NCBI GenBank assembly: GCA_015661935.1
Contig: DQVD01000367.1
Span: forward strand, 1 to 18,292
Length of the DNA stretch: 18,292 nucleotides
Source of the DNA: Desulfocapsa sulfexigens
Lineage (GTDB): Bacteria; Desulfobacterota; Desulfobulbia; Desulfobulbales; Desulfocapsaceae
Reading direction: 5' to 3'
This document shows positions 1 to 5,886 of the stretch, piece by piece. Below the pieces are notes generated by a model. It worked only from the letters and a program-made list of their open reading frames with translations. It was not told the DNA's origin and made no database searches. Made by a program: the position numbers and the translations under genes. Positions within the stretch are counted from its first letter, which is position 1. Every line of letters begins with the position of its first letter.

Positions 1-861
1 GCCCCACACGCATTAAGACAGCATACCAATAAAAATCTGGGTCGCCTGGCAGAGAAAAAGGCTGACAAGTCAGAAGCAAGTACTTCACAAGTGCAGGACT
101 CTGTAACAATCAGTTATCACGAGGAAGTAACAACGACCTATTCCAGCTCACTCACCATTCAAACAGGAGATGAGCAGGATCAATACAATTTACTCCGTGG
201 CCTGGTTACGAACATGCTCAAAGAGCAGGGAATTGATTTCAGGATAGCAAATGGTGATCAGACAATTGATATCAATGAAATCAGTCGGGAAGAAGCTACC
301 CAACTTATTGCTGACGATGGCTATTTTGGAGTTGAACAAACATCTGAGCGTATAGTAGATTTTGCCATAGGTATGGCAGGCAATGATCCTTCGCGCCTTG
401 AAGCCATCAAAGAAGGAATCGAAAAAGCATTTAATGAGGCACTGGAAGCTTTTGGCGACTGGCTGCCTGATATTTCCTACGATACCCACGATGCAGTAAT
501 GGGAAAACTTGATACTTGGGCTGAAGGTAATAGCCCTGAACAAGTATCGTTAGCAGAGAGACAGGGGAACAAAATGAGTGTTGAATTTAGAGGAGTCGGT
601 GGCCTTGGACAAATAGGAAGCATCAACAAAACCGGAAAATCCCAGACTGACTCAAAAACAGGCTCTACCCGGGAAAGTGATCAGGTTCAATTTTCTTCAG
701 TCCTTCAGGGTGTGAATAAAGCACAGGCCGGAGCTGATGAAAACAGTGCGCGCGCAGAACGTGTAACAGAATTGAAAGAACAGATTGCCAATGGATCCTA
801 CGCGCCTGATCTGAACAAAGTTGCCTCCAGTTTCCTTCAATTTCTCATGGAGGATAAATAA
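1..861 (+). CDS. DUF5610-like protein fused in frame to FlgM (5'-partial)
   Basis: The frame is open from the first base, so the true start lies upstream. A GTG at 91 is possible, but the codons before it also read as coding. Visible residues 60-180 resemble the DUF5610-like domain often encoded beside flagellar genes. Its signature here is GYFGVEQTSERIVDFA (from nt 319), followed by an acidic helical stretch ending in KLDTWAEG. No biochemical role is known to me. No stop separates this domain from a complete FlgM sequence beginning at the ATG at 574, so the conceptual product is a DUF5610-FlgM fusion. The link between them, about 16 residues (NSPEQVSLAERQGNK), looks like a former C-terminal tail. 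FlgM probably also starts independently, because a good Shine-Dalgarno sits just before 574. A TAG at 551-553 in the next frame could be the ancestral stop, lost by a small indel. The domain identification rests on recognition, not a search. Confidence 0.7.
   Translation, partial: APHALRQHTNKNLGRLAEKKADKSEASTSQVQDSVTISYHEEVTTTYSSSLTIQTGDEQDQYNLLRGLVTNMLKEQGIDFRIANGDQTIDINEISREEATQLIADDGYFGVEQTSERIVDFAIGMAGNDPSRLEAIKEGIEKAFNEALEAFGDWLPDISYDTHDAVMGKLDTWAEGNSPEQVSLAERQGNKMSVEFRGVGGLGQIGSINKTGKSQTDSKTGSTRESDQVQFSSVLQGVNKAQAGADENSARAERVTELKEQIANGSYAPDLNKVASSFLQFLMEDK
563..568 (+). promoter_or_regulatory. Internal Shine-Dalgarno for flgM
   Basis: AGGGGA lies five bases before the in-frame ATG at 574, inside the open DUF5610-like frame. 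It supports separate translation of FlgM even though no stop codon precedes it. Confidence 0.6.
574..861 (+). CDS. flgM: Anti-sigma-28 factor FlgM
   Basis: Read from the ATG at 574 this is a 95-residue protein, the usual FlgM length. The N-terminus (VEFRGVGGLGQIGSI) has the I-x-G-type opening of FlgM. A Ser/Thr/Gly-rich, probably disordered middle follows, then DQVQFS. The C-terminal sigma-binding part reads RAERVTELKEQIANGSYAPD and then a hydrophobic helix, which is the classic R-x-x-x-V-x-x-L-K-x-x-I-x-x-G-x-Y pattern. FlgM holds sigma-28 (FliA) inactive until the hook is finished, then leaves through the flagellar export gate. That export uses an unblocked N-terminus, which favours the internal start over the fusion form. 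flgN starts three bases after the stop, with GGAGG at 849-853. Confidence 0.85.
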   Translation: MSVEFRGVGGLGQIGSINKTGKSQTDSKTGSTRESDQVQFSSVLQGVNKAQAGADENSARAERVTELKEQIANGSYAPDLNKVASSFLQFLMEDK

Positions 862-863
862 TC

Positions 864-1217
864 ATGACTACCGGAAGCACACACCAAAATCTTGTACGTC
901 TGCGTGACGTGATTCTTGAAGAACGTGAATTCACGAAAGTTCTCGACATGAAATCTCTCGCTGCTGCAATTCGGGAAAAAGAAGAACTTATTCAGGTTCT
1001 GGCACATGTGAATAAACTAGAGGATGAGGACAAGGAAATTGCAGGAATCATTCGTCATGAAAACAGACGCAATGCCTATCTCTTCAAAGCTACACTTGGA
1101 TGGATCAGAGAGACCATGGAATTCTTTGGAAAACGTACTGCTCCATCATCCTATACGGCCGATGCTGGAATGATTAGCTCCAGGATTAACGGCCGACTTC
1201 TTACAGGAAAGGTATAA
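864..1217 (+). CDS. flgN: Flagellar export chaperone FlgN-like protein
   Basis: A 117-residue, almost wholly helical, charged protein. It fits FlgN, the cytoplasmic chaperone that binds the C-termini of FlgK and FlgL and delivers them to the flagellar type III export apparatus. A long N-terminal helix (LRDVILEEREFTKVLDMKSL), a second coiled helix rich in E/K, and the small C-terminal ending GRLLTGKV are typical of the family. FlgN is poorly conserved, so position carries much of the evidence: it lies between flgM and flgK, as yvyG does in Bacillus. It has a Shine-Dalgarno (GGAGG) ten bases upstream and only two spacer bases after flgM. The flgK ATG follows five bases after its stop, so the genes are cotranscribed and probably translationally coupled. 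Confidence 0.8.
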   Translation: MTTGSTHQNLVRLRDVILEEREFTKVLDMKSLAAAIREKEELIQVLAHVNKLEDEDKEIAGIIRHENRRNAYLFKATLGWIRETMEFFGKRTAPSSYTADAGMISSRINGRLLTGKV

Positions 1218-1222
1218 ATAAA

Positions 1223-2653
1223 ATGAGCGGATTATTCTCAGCACTGAACGCAGGTAAGACAGCCTTAAACGTTAACCAAAAATCCATTGAGATCATCGGC
1301 AATAACATTTCCAATGTAAATACCGAAGGATACTCCCGTCAGTCCGCGGACCTTAGTCCCTACCCCTCTATGAACTTCGGTGGCTTTTTTATTGGCCAAG
1401 GGGTGGTTGTCTCGAATGTTAGCCGTGACCATGATGTCTTTGTCACCAATATGCTTCAGGATAAATCAATTGAATATGGCCTGCAGAATGGACAAACAAG
1501 AGCGCTCGCCGAACTTGAACGTGTTTTCAACATCAGCGAAGAAAATATATCAACTGACATAAATCGTTTTTTTGACTCCTGGCAGGAACTTTCCGCCAAC
1601 CCTTCAGGCCTTGTTGAACGAGACATCGTTATTCAGCGTGGAGAGTTACTCGCAGAAAAATTTCACAATTCCATAAATGATTTAAACAAAATAAAAGACA
1701 ACATTAACGATTCATTACTATCCAAAATCGATGGTGTGAACTCTCAAATTTCTGAAATAGCAGAACTCAACGAACGAATCTTCACCATAGAAATCCAGGG
1801 TCAGCAAGCAAACAGTGCTCGTGATCGTCGTGACATGCTGGCAAAAGATCTTGCATCATCACTGGGTATTCAAAGCTACCAGGACTCCAAGGGCATGCTT
1901 GCTGTCCAGTTACCAGGCGGTTTACCACTTGTACAGGGCAACATGGCAATGGAAATTGAAGGTGTTCAAAATGGTTCAGACCTTGATCTCGTTCTCCATA
2001 CCGGTGGAGTAACAAGACCCATAGGCCTTAATAATCTTGGTGGAGAATTCCAAGGGCTTGTTAATATACGAGACCAATTCATTCCTTCAGTAAAAGACGA
2101 TTTAGATCGACTGGCATGGGAAATAAGCGGAGCTGTTAATACAGCCCATTATGCTGGAGCAGGACTTGACAGTGTGACAAATCGGAATTTTTTCTCAACC
2201 AATCAGGCCCCTGGGCCGCCACCTCCTTCCCCACCAGATCCATGGATAGATGCCGCTCGTAATATTTCTGTTGTTATCAGCGACTCAAGTCATGTTGCAG
2301 CTGCTGAAGCTCCCACAGTTCCAGGTACTGTTTCAATTGGCGACAATAGAAATGCACTTAAAATATCTGCCATTGGAGAGGATTACCTCATCGATGGAAT
2401 AGATAGTTTCGGTGCTTACTATGGGAAATTGACTGCGAAAATAGGTATTGAATCCAACCAAAACCAGCTTGCCCTTGGGGGCGCTGAAGATGCCATGATT
2501 CAACTCCAGAATATCCGTGACGGCTTATCCGGAGTATCTCTTGAAGAAGAAATGATAAATCTCATTCAATATCAACGTGGTTTTGAATCATCTGCCAAAT
2601 TCCTCTCAATAGTTGATGAGATGATGGGTTCACTTTTAAATCTGAAACGATAA
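1223..2653 (+). CDS. flgK: Flagellar hook-associated protein 1 (FlgK)
   Basis: A 476-residue hook-filament junction protein, exported and placed at the hook tip. The N-terminal rod/hook signature is clear (ALNVNQKSIEIIGNNISNVN, then TEGYSRQ), as is the C-terminal D0 helix (EEEMINLIQYQRGFESSAKF). It is shorter than the enterobacterial protein (about 547 residues), with the loss in the variable central domains. That central part carries an unusual proline run, APGPPPPSPPDPW, near residue 335. The Shine-Dalgarno AGGAAAGG overlaps the end of flgN (1205-1212). FlgK polymerises in a single ring with FlgL and depends on the upstream FlgN. The identification is secure because both conserved ends are intact and the flgL gene follows directly. 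Confidence 0.97.
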   Translation: MSGLFSALNAGKTALNVNQKSIEIIGNNISNVNTEGYSRQSADLSPYPSMNFGGFFIGQGVVVSNVSRDHDVFVTNMLQDKSIEYGLQNGQTRALAELERVFNISEENISTDINRFFDSWQELSANPSGLVERDIVIQRGELLAEKFHNSINDLNKIKDNINDSLLSKIDGVNSQISEIAELNERIFTIEIQGQQANSARDRRDMLAKDLASSLGIQSYQDSKGMLAVQLPGGLPLVQGNMAMEIEGVQNGSDLDLVLHTGGVTRPIGLNNLGGEFQGLVNIRDQFIPSVKDDLDRLAWEISGAVNTAHYAGAGLDSVTNRNFFSTNQAPGPPPPSPPDPWIDAARNISVVISDSSHVAAAEAPTVPGTVSIGDNRNALKISAIGEDYLIDGIDSFGAYYGKLTAKIGIESNQNQLALGGAEDAMIQLQNIRDGLSGVSLEEEMINLIQYQRGFESSAKFLSIVDEMMGSLLNLKR

Positions 2654-2675
2654 TTAATTTGTAGAGGAGTAGTAC

Positions 2676-3716
2676 ATGAAAGCAACTGAAGGAACAACAT
2701 ACCGCATGCTCCAGTCAAACCTTGGGCGAATCTCTACGAATCTTGAAAAGCTACGTATACAGGGTGCGACAGGAATCAAATTAAGTAAACCATCAGACGA
2801 CCCTTCTGCTATCCGCCCGGTACTAACCACCCGCACCCAGATAATGCTTACAGATCGATACCTTGAAACCATGGGTGTAACACTTGATAAAATGCAGGCC
2901 ACTGATGGTCACCTTGAGCATGTGGAAAACATTCTGCAGCGAGTAAAAGAGATTGGAATTAATGCAATTATCGGGATTAATTCTCCTCAGGATATGGCCA
3001 TACTTGCAGATGAAGTTGCACATATGAAACAGGAGTTACTTGATGCGGCAAATGGCATGGTTGGCGGAAAATATATTTTCTCAGGCTATGCTGAGAATAC
3101 AAAACCTTTCATGGAAAATCCTAACTACAACCCTAACCCGCCTGTAGATCCACTTAATTTAAACCCACCATACGACCCTACCGACTCAACTACCTGGCCG
3201 TATATCTATATGGGCACTCCCAACCCTACGGAATTGGAAATCACCCCTGGTGAAAGAGTGGAATCAAACCTTACCGGCAACGATCTTTTTCTTGGTATCA
3301 ATAATGCTGCCATGCAGGCAGGAGGCCCATCACCACCAGCAGTGTATTCATCCGACCCGGGAAGAATTGACATATTCAGCGTACTTACCAGAACAGAAGA
3401 AGCTCTTCGTGCCGGGAATATTGACGATCCACTGGCTGCTGGTGGTGGACTTCAGGAAAACCTGGACAATCTGGACCTGGCCGCAGATCAAAACAGACGC
3501 CTGCGTAGCCAACTTGGAAATAGAGCCAGACGAGTTGATTCTGCTATGTTACACCAGAAAGATGTCAGTATAGATCTACAGCAAATTTTATCTCGCTATC
3601 AAGATGCGGATGCCATAGAAACATTTAATGCAATTATACAACAGGAAACAGCTCTTCAAGCTGCCCTCAGCATTACGTCCAAAGTGTCAAAAATCTCAAT
3701 TCTTGATTACTTCTAG
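2676..3716 (+). CDS. flgL: Flagellar hook-associated protein 3 (FlgL)
   Basis: A 346-residue junction protein related to flagellin, forming the ring between FlgK and the filament. The N-terminus (TYRMLQSNLGRISTNLEKLR, then LSKPSDDPSAIRPVL) is the standard FlgL/flagellin D1 motif. The C-terminus has the matching helix (QQILSRYQDADAIETFNAII) and ends normally. The middle carries a proline/asparagine-rich insertion around residues 147-180 (PNYNPNPPVDPLNLNPPYDP) that I do not associate with standard FlgL. A strong Shine-Dalgarno, AGAGGAG at 2663-2669, lies six bases before the ATG. This gene closes the flgM-flgN-flgK-flgL operon. No T-tailed hairpin follows it. Confidence 0.96.
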   Translation: MKATEGTTYRMLQSNLGRISTNLEKLRIQGATGIKLSKPSDDPSAIRPVLTTRTQIMLTDRYLETMGVTLDKMQATDGHLEHVENILQRVKEIGINAIIGINSPQDMAILADEVAHMKQELLDAANGMVGGKYIFSGYAENTKPFMENPNYNPNPPVDPLNLNPPYDPTDSTTWPYIYMGTPNPTELEITPGERVESNLTGNDLFLGINNAAMQAGGPSPPAVYSSDPGRIDIFSVLTRTEEALRAGNIDDPLAAGGGLQENLDNLDLAADQNRRLRSQLGNRARRVDSAMLHQKDVSIDLQQILSRYQDADAIETFNAIIQQETALQAALSITSKVSKISILDYF

Positions 3717-3979
3717 GGACAGATATGAGGCGCCGGTAAACGTCTACAGTACCAGGTTTACTGCGAATTTTGATATCTCGTGAACGGTTACCCCCTGCTG
3801 GCACATTCAGAAGACAGAAGCCAGAATAGTTAGTAGTCTGCGGCTGAAATAACTCCAGTTGGTTTTCATCTGGCATCCACTTCCGGGAATGTTTCACATA
3901 GGAACTTTGTTTTTCCGATACATTTTTAAAAAAAATGCAACAACGAAGCAGATAAAGAATTTTTACGACACCATCTTAT
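3717..3979. other. Gap after flgL with a possible degraded minus-strand gene
   Basis: About 360 bases separate flgL from csrA. I see no terminator and no + strand gene. On the minus strand one frame stays open from about 3960 down to 3673, running into the flgL tail, and starts at best from a GTG (3897). The predicted residues look protein-like in composition (for example KWMPDENQLELFQPQ and KIRSKPGTVDVYRRLISVP), but I recognise no family. There is no Shine-Dalgarno and the frame ends inside flgL. It could be a remnant of a lost gene or chance. Confidence 0.25.
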
Positions 3980-3987
3980 TCCACCAT

Positions 3988-4016
3988 TTGACATTAACTC
4001 ACAGCACGCGTAACAT
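3988..4016 (+). promoter_or_regulatory. Probable sigma-70 promoter for csrA-fliW
   Basis: A perfect -35 box TTGACA (3988-3993) is followed after 17 bases by TAACAT (4011-4016), which matches four of six positions of the -10 consensus. Transcription would begin near 4023, giving a leader of about 57 bases before csrA. This would let csrA-fliW be made independently of the flagellar operon upstream. Confidence 0.55.
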
Positions 4017-4079
4017 TAGATAATTCATTCTATATTTTCAACTGTTATGCACTATTTTGTATTTTGCCTGGAGCGCAAT

Positions 4080-4322
4080 ATGCTCGTTCTTACCAGAAAA
4101 ACCGGTGAAGGAATCGTTATCGGCGACGATATCACCATTAAAGTTATTGAAATGAAAGGGGGCGGTGTCCGTATTGGAATTGACGCTCCAAAGAGTACGC
4201 GAATCTACCGTCAGGAAATTTATGACCGTATAACAGAAGAGAATAAACTGGCAACGCAATGGGATATGGATGCCCTCAATTCTCTTAGTGTAAACCTTTC
4301 AACTGAGAAGAAAGACAAATGA
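4080..4322 (+). CDS. csrA: Carbon storage regulator CsrA, post-transcriptional repressor
   Basis: An 80-residue RNA-binding protein that dimerises and blocks translation by covering GGA motifs near ribosome binding sites. The sequence begins [20 protein letters not shown] and has [20 protein letters not shown], including the RNA-contacting Leu4 and Arg44. After the core it has a longer tail than E. coli CsrA, including Asn55 in an E-E-N motif. In the Bacillus CsrA-FliW system that region and Asn55 are needed for FliW binding. The start at 4080 is preferred over the in-frame ATG at 4047 because it gives the canonical N-terminus and has GGAG six bases upstream (4070-4073). The stop overlaps the fliW start (ATGA, 4319-4322). 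Confidence 0.97.
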   Translation: MLVLTRKTGEGIVIGDDITIKVIEMKGGGVRIGIDAPKSTRIYRQEIYDRITEENKLATQWDMDALNSLSVNLSTEKKDK

Positions 4323-4738
4323 AAACCATACAGACTCGATTTGGCGAAGTTGAATATAATCCTGCTAACCTGCTCAACTTTCCTGCAGGAATGATCGGTT
4401 TCCCGACTCTGCATAAATTCATAGTCATGCCGAATAAAAAAGAAGGTCCGCTCTTTTGGATACAGAGTGTAGACGAACCTGGAGTTGCTTTTGTTCTTAC
4501 AGATCCAAGTAACTTTTTCCCAAAATACCAGGTCGTACCTGATGAATCCGAAAAAAACTTACTGCAAATCACCAATGATGATGATTGTTATATCCTTTCT
4601 GTGGTAACAGTACCACCAGATCAAAAAATAACATTAAACCTTGCAGCTCCTATCCTCTTCTCTCCTAAAAAGAATAGAGCCATTCAGGTAATCCTGGAAA
4701 ACACTGACTACAAATCTAAAACACCTCTGCCAACTTGA
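4319..4738 (+). CDS. fliW: Flagellar assembly factor FliW, CsrA antagonist
   Basis: A 139-residue protein of normal FliW length. It opens with the family pattern [20 protein letters not shown], then IGFPTLHKF. Later come [18 protein letters not shown] and the C-terminal block [20 protein letters not shown]. FliW binds CsrA allosterically and also binds flagellin, so free cytoplasmic flagellin releases CsrA to repress flagellin translation. The ATG overlaps the csrA stop by four bases, so the two are coupled and made together. A strong terminator follows 23 bases after the stop. Confidence 0.96.
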   Translation: MKTIQTRFGEVEYNPANLLNFPAGMIGFPTLHKFIVMPNKKEGPLFWIQSVDEPGVAFVLTDPSNFFPKYQVVPDESEKNLLQITNDDDCYILSVVTVPPDQKITLNLAAPILFSPKKNRAIQVILENTDYKSKTPLPT

Positions 4739-4760
4739 CTGATGCCCGTCCCTTGATTGC

Positions 4761-4792
4761 AAAGCCGAATGGTAAAGCATTCGGCTTTTTTT
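4761..4792 (+). terminator. Intrinsic terminator after fliW
   Basis: A perfect 10-bp stem (AAGCCGAATG at 4762-4771 with CATTCGGCTT at 4778-4787) has a six-base loop and runs into seven Ts (4786-4792). It separates csrA-fliW from the flagellin unit. Confidence 0.92.
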
Positions 4793-4917
4793 ATCCTCCC
4801 CTTCCATTATATTTTCCCTCAAAACATTCAAACCGATACTCAGAGGCATTAATAGCCAGTTTTCACACATATTATTTACAATTATTCAATAATTCCTGCT
4901 TAGCCACTACTTTTCTC

Positions 4918-4945
4918 TAAAGAAACACTCCTCCTCTGACGACAA
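4918..4945 (+). promoter_or_regulatory. Candidate sigma-28 (FliA) promoter for the flagellin gene
   Basis: TAAAGAAA (4918-4925) and GACGACAA (4938-4945) are 12 bases apart. They resemble the flagellar consensus TAAAGTTT-N11-GCCGATAA: five of eight positions match in the first box and six of eight in the second. Position, after a terminator and before flagellin, fits a class III flagellar promoter under FlgM control. Spacing is one base longer than the consensus. Confidence 0.5.
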
Positions 4946-5003
4946 GTATCTTAACTGCGAGAAACACCCGAGAGAATACCACATTACGTTTGTGAAATGA
5001 TTG

Positions 5004-5034
5004 ACATTGACGCCAATGTACCCCATCAAGGAGG
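5004..5034 (+). promoter_or_regulatory. Flagellin leader: hairpin and Shine-Dalgarno/possible CsrA site
   Basis: A 6-bp stem (ACATTG 5004-5009, CAATGT 5014-5019) with a four-base loop comes just before a perfect AAGGAGG (5028-5034), eight bases from the ATG at 5043. The A-A-G-G-A inside the Shine-Dalgarno is the core CsrA recognition motif, and csrA-fliW lies directly upstream. CsrA control is inferred from this layout and the known Bacillus case. Confidence 0.45.
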
Positions 5035-5042
5035 ATATTTAG

Positions 5043-5681
5043 ATGGCAATTCCAGTCAGTGCCCTGGTGAATGGTGGCAATCTCACATCCCTCTTCAACG
5101 CCATCAATGACCAGATGGGGAACACCGATATTCTCGCAACCTTAAGCGGAGACAAGATTGAAATCACTTTAACCCAATCAGAAGGTTTTGATATAAAAAT
5201 TGCTAACTATACTCACAGTGATGCTGGCGATACAATGCTTGTAGAAGGTAATGAAAGCGACACACCAACCTTAGTCATCTTAGAAAGTGGTACCGCCACC
5301 GATTCTACTGTTATTGGTGGGAAAGTCTCTTTCTATGCCAATGGCCTTTATAGCGTGAGCAGTAGCGTCGCTACCAATGGCGGATCAATTTTCAATAATG
5401 CCGCAGATGCACCAAACGGAAGTGCATTGTTCTCAATAGACGACATTGACATCAACACCGTAGCTGGAGAATCAGAGGCTATCAGAGCTGTCGATGGTGC
5501 AATTGGCCAGATTGACAGCATGCGCGGAGATCTCGGTACCCTGCAAAATCGCTTTGAATCAACCATTGCCAATCTGCAAAATGTTTCAGAAAACCTTTCT
5601 GCTGCTCGTAGCCGAATTCTGGATGCCGATATTGCACAGGAAACATCAGCCATGACCAAAAATAATATCCTGCAACAATAG
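5043..5681 (+). CDS. fliC: Truncated flagellin, probably non-functional
   Basis: A 212-residue product. Flagellins are normally longer and begin with a conserved ~140-residue D0/D1 region (M-A-x-x-I-N-T-N-x-x-x-L). Here, after MAI, the sequence goes straight into variable-domain material: first a hook-IN-like stretch (LTSLFNAINDQMGNTDILAT), then Ser/Thr/Gly-rich beta sequence. The C-terminal D1 helix is well preserved (AIRAVDGAIGQIDSMRGDLG, then RSRILDADIAQETSAMTKNN), but the protein stops at ILQQ, about 20 residues before the normal D0 end (usually A-G-x-S-x-L-A-Q-A-N-Q). Bases after the stop (AGGTACAG) read like the expected A-G-T codons in another frame, suggesting an indel. Without both D0 segments it should not polymerise. 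Promoter and Shine-Dalgarno look intact, so it may still be expressed. A second, intact flagellin elsewhere is likely. Confidence 0.85.
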   Translation: MAIPVSALVNGGNLTSLFNAINDQMGNTDILATLSGDKIEITLTQSEGFDIKIANYTHSDAGDTMLVEGNESDTPTLVILESGTATDSTVIGGKVSFYANGLYSVSSSVATNGGSIFNNAADAPNGSALFSIDDIDINTVAGESEAIRAVDGAIGQIDSMRGDLGTLQNRFESTIANLQNVSENLSAARSRILDADIAQETSAMTKNNILQQ

Positions 5682-5770
5682 GTACAGTCATCATCTAACC
5701 TTACTGAAACTTACATTCACTTCTTGACGCTCTGCCAGATAATCTTGCTAAATAGATCTTGACAAGATGA

Positions 5771-5798
5771 TTTTCAATATGAGACACTCTTATATAAT
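5771..5798 (+). promoter_or_regulatory. Probable promoter of the glycosyltransferase/CDP-sugar operon
   Basis: A perfect TATAAT (5793-5798) lies 16 bases after TTTTCA (5771-5776), a four-of-six -35 match. It sits in the 205-base gap between the truncated flagellin and the giant glycosyltransferase gene, in an AT-rich stretch. The gap has no clear terminator. Confidence 0.45.
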
Positions 5799-5886
5799 AG
5801 ACTGAATTATTTCAAATTTATTTTAATACAATACGTTTTCTTCAGTTCTTAATAAAAGCTCAAACAGGAATTGTCCACCGTTCATT

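Noticed and set aside
3730..3765. Hairpin after flgL as a terminator
   Set aside because: Only 5-6 bp stems (GTAAAC/GTTTAC, CAGTA/TACTG) form and no T-run follows.
4047..4079. Upstream in-frame ATG that would extend CsrA by 11 residues
   Set aside because: The extension does not resemble CsrA. The ATG at 4080 gives the canonical MLVLTRK start and has GGAG six bases upstream.
5348..5694. Minus-strand open frames opposite the flagellin gene
   Set aside because: They are shadows of the + strand coding frame. They have no recognisable domains and no Shine-Dalgarno.
5759..5798. TTGACA (5759) paired with TATAAT (5793) as a promoter
   Set aside because: The spacing is 28 bases, far from the usual 16-18. 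TTTTCA at 5771 with 16-base spacing is the better partner.
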